This document shows positions 9,233 through 16,146 of a DNA stretch of 64,000 bases, piece after piece; within the stretch, counting starts at the first letter, position 1; the number at the start of each line of letters is the position of its first letter. The stretch spans positions 1 through 64,000 of the forward strand of contig JAUZRX010000049.1 of NCBI GenBank assembly GCA_030949985.1. The letters are read 5' to 3'. The stretch comes from Acidobacteriota bacterium. Lineage in GTDB: Bacteria; Acidobacteriota; Polarisedimenticolia; J045. The notes beneath the pieces were generated by a model, which saw nothing but the letters and a program-made list of their open reading frames with translations, had not been told where the DNA came from and did not search any database. The translations under genes were made by a program, and so were the position numbers.

Positions 9233-10144
9233 GTGAAGATCGTGGCCCTGGATCCGCCGGCCGGTCGCCTCGACGAGGTCTTCCATGTTCTTCGACAGCG
9301 CGGCCACGAAGCCGAGGCCCATCCCGCGTCCATTCTTCCATCGATGGCCGACCTGGCCTCCCGGTGTGACGTGCTGATCCTCTTCGAACGGGAGCGAGTG
9401 GCGGACCTGCTCGCCCAGCTCCGGGACGACCCCCAGGCCGGCTCGCTGCCGGTCGCGTTCGTGGGCGACGAGAAGGCTGGACTGCAGGCCCTGGAGGCGG
9501 GGGCCGACATCTGGATCTCCGCCAACGAGGCCCCCGGCGTGATGGCGCTCCGCCTCGACGCGCTGGCCCGCCGCTCCCGCCTGGGGGGCGCACCCCGCCT
9601 CGATTCCCTGACGGGACTGATCGGTCGCCGCCGGCTGCTCGAGCGGCTCAGGCACGAATTCGACCGCTGCGCCCGCTACCGTCGAAGCCTGGGCCTGCTG
9701 GTGGTGGAGCCCGATCCCATCGAGGCGATCAACCGTGACTTCGGCATGGAGGTCGGCGACCAGGCGCTGCGGGGGCTGGCGGATCTCCTGCGCGGCCTGG
9801 TGCGCGACGTGGACATCCTGGGCCGACTGTCCGGCAAGCGCTTTGCGATGATCCTTCCCGAAACCGATGCCGGTGGAGCCCTGACGGCCGCCTCGCGACT
9901 GCGGGACGCGGCGGAGGGCTATCTCTTCCCGGCTCTGCGCGGAGGCACGCCGCTGCGCCTGCCGGTCTGCGTGGGTGTCGCGGCCTTTCCCTCGCGCAGC
10001 GTGGACACCGCCGACGATCTCCTGGGCCGAGCCCTCGAAGCGCTGGGCCAGGCCCGTCGCCGGGGAGGCAACACCGTGGTGGCCTTCGGTGCCGGCGATG
10101 TGATCTGGTCCCGACGAGCCCCGAGTCCCGCCGAGTTCGAGTAA
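9233..10144 (+). CDS. Receiver-like plus degenerate GGDEF-domain protein
   Basis: The first ~115 residues have a response-regulator-like alternating pattern, but where the phosphorylated Asp should sit the sequence reads CDVLILFERE without the usual acidic pocket. The second half (about residues 120-295) is a GGDEF fold (LDSLTGLIGRRRLLERL, DFGMEVGDQALRGLADLLR). The catalytic loop, however, is S200-G-K-R-F204 instead of GG(D/E)EF. It is therefore unlikely to make cyclic-di-GMP and may bind a nucleotide or a partner instead. It starts with GTG at 9233. A cyclic-di-GMP inhibitory-site RxxD was not obvious. Confidence 0.8.
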   Translation: MKIVALDPPAGRLDEVFHVLRQRGHEAEAHPASILPSMADLASRCDVLILFERERVADLLAQLRDDPQAGSLPVAFVGDEKAGLQALEAGADIWISANEAPGVMALRLDALARRSRLGGAPRLDSLTGLIGRRRLLERLRHEFDRCARYRRSLGLLVVEPDPIEAINRDFGMEVGDQALRGLADLLRGLVRDVDILGRLSGKRFAMILPETDAGGALTAASRLRDAAEGYLFPALRGGTPLRLPVCVGVAAFPSRSVDTADDLLGRALEALGQARRRGGNTVVAFGAGDVIWSRRAPSPAEFE

Positions 10145-10207
10145 CGCGTGGGCCTGGTTGGTAGCCCTCCAGCAGGCGCGGTAGACTCCATGGTGGGAGA
10201 GTCCGGC

Positions 10208-10987
10208 ATGTCCGCTTTCTGCAAACTGTTGATCGTGATCCTCATGGCCCCCCTGGCCGCCACCGCCTGGGGGCAAGGCACCCCTGTGGCGCCGAGCACC
10301 ATCGACGAGGAAATCAGCCTGGAACTCGAGGATGGACTGATCACCCACGGTCTGCTCGTCCTCCCCGAGCATGCCTCCCGGCCCCTTCCCCTGGTACTCC
10401 TGCTTCACGCTTTCGGCAAGGACCGCGACGGCATGCTGGACCTGGCCGACGCTCTCGCGAGCAGGGGCATGGCGGCCCTGGCCATCGACATTCGTGGGCA
10501 CGGGGCGTCGAGCGGCACGACGGGCCGCGAACTCTTTTCCTACGCCGTGATCCCCCAGAAGAAGCTCCGGCAGGCGGTGGACGATCAACGGCAGGTGATC
10601 AACCACCTTCGCGGGCACCCGCGCCTGGATCTTCAGCGGCTTGGCGTGGTCGGTATCGCGGAAGGCGGGCAGATCGCCGCCGCGCTGGGAGGGAGACTGC
10701 CCGAAGTCCGCGGCCTGGTCATCGTCGACGCGGTGGCCCCGGCTCCCGGCTTCCACCCTGACACGGACCTGGGATACTACGGCGAGCGGCCGGCCCTCTT
10801 CATCTGCTCCGCGGTGCCTCGCTCGAAGATTCAGGCCGAGGTTCTCGCGAACTATGGAACGGGCGAGCGCAAGATTTTCTGCACCGATACCTACGAGAGC
10901 GGAGATGACCTGGTGATGCCGCCCTCTCCAGCCGTCGAGGAGGTCGTCCATTGGCTCGAGGACAAGCTGGCCGCCGTGCACCCCTGA
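10208..10987 (+). CDS. Exported alpha/beta-hydrolase-fold protein lacking the nucleophile serine
   Basis: A signal peptide spans about residues 1-22 (LLIVILMAPLAATAWGQ). The rest follows the alpha/beta-hydrolase plan: LPLVLLLHAFGKDRDGM (oxyanion loop) and a nucleophile elbow that reads G-I-A151-E-G-G, so alanine replaces the expected Ser or Cys of the dienelactone-hydrolase type. The codon is GCG, one base from TCG. Later Asp and His candidates (TDTYESGDD) are present or ambiguous. The ATG at 10208 with GGGAGA six to seven bases upstream is preferred over earlier GTG and ATG codons. The gene's 3' end contains the start of the next gene. Confidence 0.75.
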   Translation: MSAFCKLLIVILMAPLAATAWGQGTPVAPSTIDEEISLELEDGLITHGLLVLPEHASRPLPLVLLLHAFGKDRDGMLDLADALASRGMAALAIDIRGHGASSGTTGRELFSYAVIPQKKLRQAVDDQRQVINHLRGHPRLDLQRLGVVGIAEGGQIAAALGGRLPEVRGLVIVDAVAPAPGFHPDTDLGYYGERPALFICSAVPRSKIQAEVLANYGTGERKIFCTDTYESGDDLVMPPSPAVEEVVHWLEDKLAAVHP

Positions 10988-12552
10988 TCGCGCTCGCGTC
11001 GTGCTGCCTGCTGATGCTGGCCCTCGCCGGCTGCCGGGCGGCACAGCCTTCGACCGGGGTGCGGGACGGCGTCGTCCGTCTCCCCATACCGGCCGATCCC
11101 GCCACACTCTCCTTTTCCCGTGCCCACGACAAGTGGTCGCTGGTCTTGACGGAACTGATCGGCGATTCGCTGATCGGTCTCGACGCGTCCCTCCGGCCCG
11201 TGCCGCGCATCGCCCGGAAGTGGCAGTGGAGCGACGATCATCGACGGCTGACCTTCGAACTGAGAAAGGATGTACTCTGGCACGACGGTCGCCGGGTCAC
11301 CTCCGCCGACGTGGTGCATACATGGAAGCTCCTCTCCGGCCCCGAGAGCAGCAGCTCGGCCTGGACCCCCGGCATGGCGGCGGCTTCCCGGGTCGACGCT
11401 CCGGATCCATGGACCGTCACCGTGGACTACGACGAACCCTATGCCCCGGCCCTCGGATCCTGGGGGGTCCCCCTGATCCCCGCCCATCGGCCCCAGGACG
11501 ACCCCCAACTGGTGGGCTGCGGCCCCTGGCGTTTCGTGAGTTGGGACCGGGGAGCGCGCATCGTGCTCGAAGCCAACCCCGGGCACTATGCGGCGCCACG
11601 GCTCCGTCGCCTGGTCTTCGAAATCATCCCGGATCGAACCACCCAGTTCCAGGCACTGAAAACCGGAGAGCTGGACATGGCGGGCCTGACGCCATCCCAG
11701 GTCCGTGCCTTCCGCCAGGACGCGGGCCTGAACGAGCGCCTGGCGATGATCGAATACAGGATCCTCTACTACTTCTTCATCGCCTGGCGGGACGACGGCG
11801 AAGGCGGACTCTTCCATGACCCGCGCACGCGGCAGGCCATGACGATGGCGATCGACCGGGACGGGCTGACGGCCATCTTCGACGAACTCTGCCAGACCGG
11901 CGCCACGGCCTTTCATCCCGACAGTTGGGCTTTCGATCCCGCCGTCGAGCCCTGGCCTTTCGACCCCCAGGCCGCCGGGAGCCTGCTGGCGGAGATGGGC
12001 TGGAAGGATATCGACGGAGACGGCATCCTCGAACGCGACGGCAAGGACTTCCGCTTCAAGCTGGCCTATTCCCTGGGCTCTGCGGAGATCGAGCGCATCG
12101 CCACCTACGTCCAGCAACAACTGGAGGCCATCGGCGTGCAGGCGGTTCTCGACCCCTCCGAATGGGCGCTGTTTCTCGAGCGCGCCCGCAAGACGCGGGA
12201 CTACGACGCGTTGATGATGGGCTGGAGCCTGGACGTGGATCCGGACGCCTACGACCTGTTCCACTCGTCCCAGCGAGCGGTCGGAGGCGCCAACTACACC
12301 CAACTCGCCGACCCCCTCGTCGACTCGCTGATCGAAGAGGGACGCCGCAGCCTCGACAGGCAGGCCCGGCGCGAGATCTACTCCCGCCTGCAGCGGCGCC
12401 TGCACCAGCTCGAACCCCAGACCGTGCTCTTCTACCCCATGTCCCCCCTGGCCTACGACCGGCGACTCGAAAACCTGGAGACCAGCCCGCTGGGTCCCCT
12501 GCGCTTCATCCCCGGAGCCTCGAACTGGCGCTGGAGCGCCGCGGGAGAGTGA
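10951..12552 (+). CDS. Peptide ABC transporter substrate-binding lipoprotein (DppA/OppA family)
   Basis: The 533-residue protein begins with a lipoprotein signal (LALAGC, lipidated Cys28) and continues as a family-5 solute-binding protein: LSFSRAHDKWSLVLTELIGD, the WHDGRRVTSADVVHTWKLL block, RQAMTMAIDRDGL and a C-terminal YDALMMGWSLDVDPDAY. It would capture oligopeptides or nickel/sugar-like ligands in the periplasm; specificity is not readable. The start is a TTG at 10951, with GAGGAGG seven bases upstream, inside the end of the preceding gene. It overlaps the first permease gene by four bases. Confidence 0.92.
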   Translation: MARGQAGRRAPLIALASCCLLMLALAGCRAAQPSTGVRDGVVRLPIPADPATLSFSRAHDKWSLVLTELIGDSLIGLDASLRPVPRIARKWQWSDDHRRLTFELRKDVLWHDGRRVTSADVVHTWKLLSGPESSSSAWTPGMAAASRVDAPDPWTVTVDYDEPYAPALGSWGVPLIPAHRPQDDPQLVGCGPWRFVSWDRGARIVLEANPGHYAAPRLRRLVFEIIPDRTTQFQALKTGELDMAGLTPSQVRAFRQDAGLNERLAMIEYRILYYFFIAWRDDGEGGLFHDPRTRQAMTMAIDRDGLTAIFDELCQTGATAFHPDSWAFDPAVEPWPFDPQAAGSLLAEMGWKDIDGDGILERDGKDFRFKLAYSLGSAEIERIATYVQQQLEAIGVQAVLDPSEWALFLERARKTRDYDALMMGWSLDVDPDAYDLFHSSQRAVGGANYTQLADPLVDSLIEEGRRSLDRQARREIYSRLQRRLHQLEPQTVLFYPMSPLAYDRRLENLETSPLGPLRFIPGASNWRWSAAGE

Positions 12553-13556
12553 CCCTGAACACGCTTCCCCACTCGCCCGGACTGCTGGCCTACGCCTTCG
12601 GGCGCTGCCTGGGAGCGGTGCTGACGGTGGTGGCCCTCTCGTTCGTCACTTTCGCGGTGATGACCTGGCTTCCCGGGGACCCCCTGGCGGTCTTCGAGAG
12701 CCAGGAGCGGGGCCGGGCCCTGAACGAGGCCCGACGGGCCGCCCTCGCCTCGGAATGGAACCTCGCCGCGCCGCTCCATGTTCGCTACGGCCACTGGCTG
12801 ACCGGGGCTCTGCGCGGCGACCTCGGCCGATCGCTGAGGACACGACGCCCCGTCATCGACGAACTGACCCATCGCCTCGGTCCGACCCTCGAGCTTTCCC
12901 TGGGCGCCACGCTGCTGGCCCTGGTCACGTCCCTTCCGCTCGGTTGGTGGCTGGCCCGACGCCGCCGCAGCCTGGTGGACCGCTCGGCCCTGGTGGGACT
13001 CGTCGCTCTTTACGCCTTGCCCGTCTTTTGGCTCGCCATGCTCCTGCAAGCCCTGCTGGCCGTGCGCTGGGGCCTGGTTCCTCTCTACGGCCGCCTTCCC
13101 GCGGGTGGCGCCGCCGACCTGGGCACACGACTGCACCACCTGGCCCTGCCGGCCACCTGCCTGGCCCTGCATCAGCTCGCCTTCTACGCCCGATTTGCAC
13201 GGAACACCGCCGCGGAGGGCCTCGACTCGATCCAGACGCTCTTCGCCCGCGCCTGTGGACTGGGCGAAACCCGCATCGTCTGGCGGCATGGCATCCTGCC
13301 CTCGCTGGTCGCCCTGGTCACCCTCGCCGGCCTGGTCCTCCCGTCCCTGGTCACCGGCGCGGTGCTGATCGAAACGCTCTTCGCCTGGCCCGGCATGGGA
13401 CGCCTCTTCGTCGTCGCGATCCAGGCCCGGGATTTTCCCGTCGTACTGGCCATGACGGTGATGATCGGCAGTCTGACCGTCGCCGGGAGCCTGCTCGCCG
13501 ACCTGGGGGGACGGCTGGCCGACCCGCGCCTGCGAGTGGGAGGATCCCAACCGTGA
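12549..13556 (+). CDS. Peptide ABC transporter permease, DppB type
   Basis: The 335-residue integral membrane protein has the N-terminal LTVVALSFVTFAVMTWLPGDP helix and periplasmic loop of DppB/OppB, several further membrane helices, and the EAA-type loop near ARACGLGETRIVWRHGILPS that contacts the ATPase. The GTG start at 12549 forms a GTGA overlap with the binding-protein stop. The frame stays open upstream to 11925, but that part is a shadow of the binding protein. It pairs with the next gene to form the transporter channel. Confidence 0.93.
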   Translation: MTLNTLPHSPGLLAYAFGRCLGAVLTVVALSFVTFAVMTWLPGDPLAVFESQERGRALNEARRAALASEWNLAAPLHVRYGHWLTGALRGDLGRSLRTRRPVIDELTHRLGPTLELSLGATLLALVTSLPLGWWLARRRRSLVDRSALVGLVALYALPVFWLAMLLQALLAVRWGLVPLYGRLPAGGAADLGTRLHHLALPATCLALHQLAFYARFARNTAAEGLDSIQTLFARACGLGETRIVWRHGILPSLVALVTLAGLVLPSLVTGAVLIETLFAWPGMGRLFVVAIQARDFPVVLAMTVMIGSLTVAGSLLADLGGRLADPRLRVGGSQP

Positions 13557-14389
13557 GCGCCGAACGTCGCCGCGGAGCCGCGCTGGCGCTCGGCCTGTCG
13601 CTGCTGGCTCTGCTCGGCACCGTCAGCCTGGGGTCGGTGCTGCTTTCCATCGACCCCCTGACAATCCGCACAGACCGGATTCTTTCCCCGCCTTCCCTCG
13701 ATCACCCCCTGGGTACCGACCAACTGGGGCGGGATCTTCTGTCCCGGTTGCTGGCCGGCGGACGACCGAGTTTCCTCGCCGGCCTGGTCGCCACCGCCAT
13801 GGCCCTGACCCTGGGGGTGGGGCTGGGCACCCTGGCCTCGCGCGCCCCGATCTGGCTCGACACTCTGCTGAGCCGGGGAACCGATCTGGTCTACGCCTTC
13901 CCCGCCCTGATCGGAGCCATGGTGCTCATCGGCCTGCCGGAAAGTCACCCCTTCATGGCGTTGCCCCAGGGCATGCGGGTCGGTCTGGTGGTCGGCCTCT
14001 TCTCGTGGCCCATGATCTACCGTTTCGTGCGCCTGGAAGTACGGCGGCAACTGGGCTCGGACCGGCACGTGGCCGCCCTGGCCGCGGGGGCAGGCCCCCT
14101 GCGGGCTCTCGGACTTCACCTGCTGCCCCAGGCCCTGGCCCCGGCCCTGGTCCCCGCGAGTTTCATCGCAGGGAGCACGATTCTCGTCGAGGCCGCCCTG
14201 GGCTTCCTCGGCCTGGGCGTCCGCCCTCCCGAACCTTCCTGGGGCAATCTCTTGCGGGACGGCATGGCCCATGTGGACAGCGCCTGGTGGATGGTCCTCT
14301 TCCCCGGCCTGGCCGTCTTCCTGGCCGTCCTCGCCTTCCAGTTGATCGGCGAAGGACTCGCTCGCCCCCGGGCGGAGGGGATCCGCTGA
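13553..14389 (+). CDS. Peptide ABC transporter permease, DppC type
   Basis: The 278-residue product shows the DppC pattern: a first membrane helix, then SLDHPLGTDQLGRDLLSRLL, further helices, the cytoplasmic coupling loop (HVAALAAGAGPLRALGLHLL) and the C-terminal GFLGLGVRPPEPSWGNLL signature. It starts with GTG in a GTGA overlap with the DppB stop. No DppD or DppF ATPase gene follows; instead an S26 peptidase gene overlaps its stop by one base. The energising ATPases must be encoded elsewhere or shared. Confidence 0.93.
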   Translation: MSAERRRGAALALGLSLLALLGTVSLGSVLLSIDPLTIRTDRILSPPSLDHPLGTDQLGRDLLSRLLAGGRPSFLAGLVATAMALTLGVGLGTLASRAPIWLDTLLSRGTDLVYAFPALIGAMVLIGLPESHPFMALPQGMRVGLVVGLFSWPMIYRFVRLEVRRQLGSDRHVAALAAGAGPLRALGLHLLPQALAPALVPASFIAGSTILVEAALGFLGLGVRPPEPSWGNLLRDGMAHVDSAWWMVLFPGLAVFLAVLAFQLIGEGLARPRAEGIR

Positions 14390-14844
14390 TGGCGGCCGTC
14401 CCGGACCCCGCGAAAGTCGCCCGCCAAGTGATCCTGGCCCTGGCGCTGGCCGCCGCCGGAGCGGGCGGGCTGAGCGCCGCTTTCGCCCCCCGGATGGTCA
14501 CGATCCAGGGGCGCAGCATGCTGCCCACCCTCCACCCCGGGGACCGGGCGCTGGCCCTGGGGCCCCCGGGCATCACACGGTTCATCTCGGCGGGCGACCT
14601 GGTGCTGGCGGAGGTGCCCGGGCGACGGCCGGGCCATCGCGACCTAGTCATCAAGCGGGTGGAGCGGGTCCTGTCCACGCCTCAAGGCCGCTTCTTCCGC
14701 CTGGCCGGCGACAATCGCGCCCGGAGCCGGGATTCGCGGCGCTTCGGAGCGCTGCCGGCAGCAGCCCTGCGGGGCCTGGTGATCTGGCGTTGGGCTCACT
14801 CCCCGAGGGCGGGCAGTCGCCCGGCGGAACCGGCGGGGCGGTAG
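14389..14844 (+). CDS. S26-family signal-peptidase-like protease, small
   Basis: The 151-residue protein has one N-terminal membrane helix (about residues 14-32) followed by the S26 catalytic boxes: GRSMLPTLHPGD with nucleophile Ser43, DLVIKRVERV with general-base Lys89, and GDNRARSRDSRRFG (box E). It is shorter than housekeeping LepB and resembles the compact S26 peptidases found beside exported or metallated proteins (SodX-like). The ATG overlaps the DppC stop (TGATG), so it belongs to the transporter operon; whether it processes the binding protein is unknown. Its last 49 bases overlap the 3' end of larE on the other strand. Confidence 0.85.
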   Translation: MAAVPDPAKVARQVILALALAAAGAGGLSAAFAPRMVTIQGRSMLPTLHPGDRALALGPPGITRFISAGDLVLAEVPGRRPGHRDLVIKRVERVLSTPQGRFFRLAGDNRARSRDSRRFGALPAAALRGLVIWRWAHSPRAGSRPAEPAGR

Positions 14845-15635
14845 CCTTCCAGGTCCACGGCCACCTTCTCGAAGCCGGCCTGGCGCACCAGGGCCGCCAC
14901 CCGCTGACGTGTCTCGGGGGCGAGCAGTCGTTCGAGTTCGTCCCGCCCCACCTCGATACGGGCCAGGGTGCCGTGATCCCGCACGCGCACCTGCCGGAAC
15001 CCCATGGCCAGCAACCCGTCCTCGGCCGCCTCGATGCGGGCCAGACGACCGGGAGTGACCCGCTCACCCACCTCGACCCGGGACGAAAGGCAGGCGGAGG
15101 CGGGCTTGTCCCAGACCTCCAACTGGTAGCGCCGCGCCAGCTCTCTCACCTCTTTTTTGGTCAGGCCGACCTCGATCAGCGGGGCGCTCACCCCTCCCTC
15201 CTCCGCCGCCCGCATGCCCGGGCGGTCGTCCCCCAGGTCCTCGGGCACGGCACCGTAGGCCAGATGCGCGCCCCGCCGGCTGGCGTAGGGCCGCAAGGCC
15301 TCGACCAGGGCGCTGCGACACCAGTAACAGCGATCACCGGCATTCGAAAGATAACGTTCATCTTCGAACTCCCGGGTCTCGAGGATCTCCAGGCGTACGC
15401 CCATCGCCCGAGCCATCCGTTCGGCGATGACCCGCTCCCGCCGCGGGAGAGAAGGCCCGACGGCCAGGGCTGCCACCACGTCGTCACCCACCTCGTCCAC
15501 GGCGACACGGGTCAAAAGGGCGCTGTCCACCCCCCCCGAGTAGGCCACCACGAGGGGACGGTGATCTCGGATCCAGGCCCGCAGCAACTCCAGTTTCGCG
15601 TCGATTCCCCGCCGATCCGGCTCGGGCTTGTTCAT
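14796..15635 (-). CDS. larE: ATP-dependent sulfur transferase LarE
   Basis: The 279-residue enzyme has a PP-loop ATP site (SGGVDS, residues 33-38) and the LarE DKPASACLSSR motif. Family members insert sulfur into the nickel-pincer cofactor precursor used by lactate racemase and relatives. Here three cysteines are present, C103 and C106 (RCYWC) and C182. This pattern is known from the [4Fe-4S]-dependent LarE branch rather than the sacrificial single-cysteine type. The ATG at 15635 has GAGAGGA six bases upstream; the frame stays open to 15866, but that part is not coding-like. No larB or larC is in the window. It is convergent with, and overlaps, the S26 gene. Confidence 0.9.
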   Translation of the reverse strand: MNKPEPDRRGIDAKLELLRAWIRDHRPLVVAYSGGVDSALLTRVAVDEVGDDVVAALAVGPSLPRRERVIAERMARAMGVRLEILETREFEDERYLSNAGDRCYWCRSALVEALRPYASRRGAHLAYGAVPEDLGDDRPGMRAAEEGGVSAPLIEVGLTKKEVRELARRYQLEVWDKPASACLSSRVEVGERVTPGRLARIEAAEDGLLAMGFRQVRVRDHGTLARIEVGRDELERLLAPETRQRVAALVRQAGFEKVAVDLEGYRPAGSAGRLPALGE

Positions 15636-16146
15636 TTCAGTCCTCTCTCGTGCGCCATCGCCCTCTTCGGGCTTCCCGGGGCCCCGCAGGCGGAACCGAT
15701 GACGCTCCGGCGCAGACGCCGGAGCCGCCGCAGGTACCATAACCCGCTCCCTCGCCACGGGCAGCCCGCACGCCCGGCGCGGGCCTTGCCGGGACGGCCC
15801 CTGCGGTACCCCCGTCACGGCCCTTTGCGGGGCCGGATCCGCAAGAACGGCTAAAGTGGCGCCCATCCAACAGTTCGCTCCCCGCCCCCCCGAAAATCGC
15901 CTGAAACCAAAGGGTTTTCAACCTCGACAACGCCGTCAATCTCCCTTGACGCGGACTGGCCATCATCGTAGCTTCTCGGCGCCTTGACGTCTGTCCGGGC
16001 GCGAGCGCCACGGGTCCCGCGTGGCCGCCGCTCCCAAGACAGGTGGTCCGTGTCCCACCGGGCTCCTACCGGGTCCGGTGCCGTTGTTGCCCGCCCCGGA
16101 GGGGGGTGGGAGTTCACAATCCGCTGTTCTCCTGGAGGAGGAGGTC
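15636..16146. other. Intergenic region between divergent larE and the giant protease gene
   Basis: No gene is seen in these 511 bases. They contain two clean inverted repeats. One has 9-base arms GCTCCGGCG/CGCCGGAGC at 15704-15712 and 15717-15725 with a 4-base loop. The other has arms CGGCCC/GGGCCG at 15818-15823 and 15830-15835. Neither is followed by a T-run. The former would lie in the larE leader. A promoter-like pair for the protease is listed separately. Confidence 0.6.
15946..15974 (+). promoter_or_regulatory. Candidate promoter of the giant protease gene
   Basis: TTGACG at 15946-15951 is a near-perfect -35 box; 17 bases further lies TAGCTT (15969-15974), a poor -10. Transcription from here would give a leader of about 165 bases before the strong ribosome site GGAGGAGGAGG and the ATG at 16147. 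Confidence 0.4.

Noticed and set aside
8381-11107. Minus-strand frame of 908 codons
   Set aside because: It runs antisense through three plus-strand genes with recognisable products and has no family features.
11925-12548. Upstream extension of the DppB permease
   Set aside because: It lies in another frame of the binding-protein gene. The permease N-terminus matches its family from the GTG at 12549.
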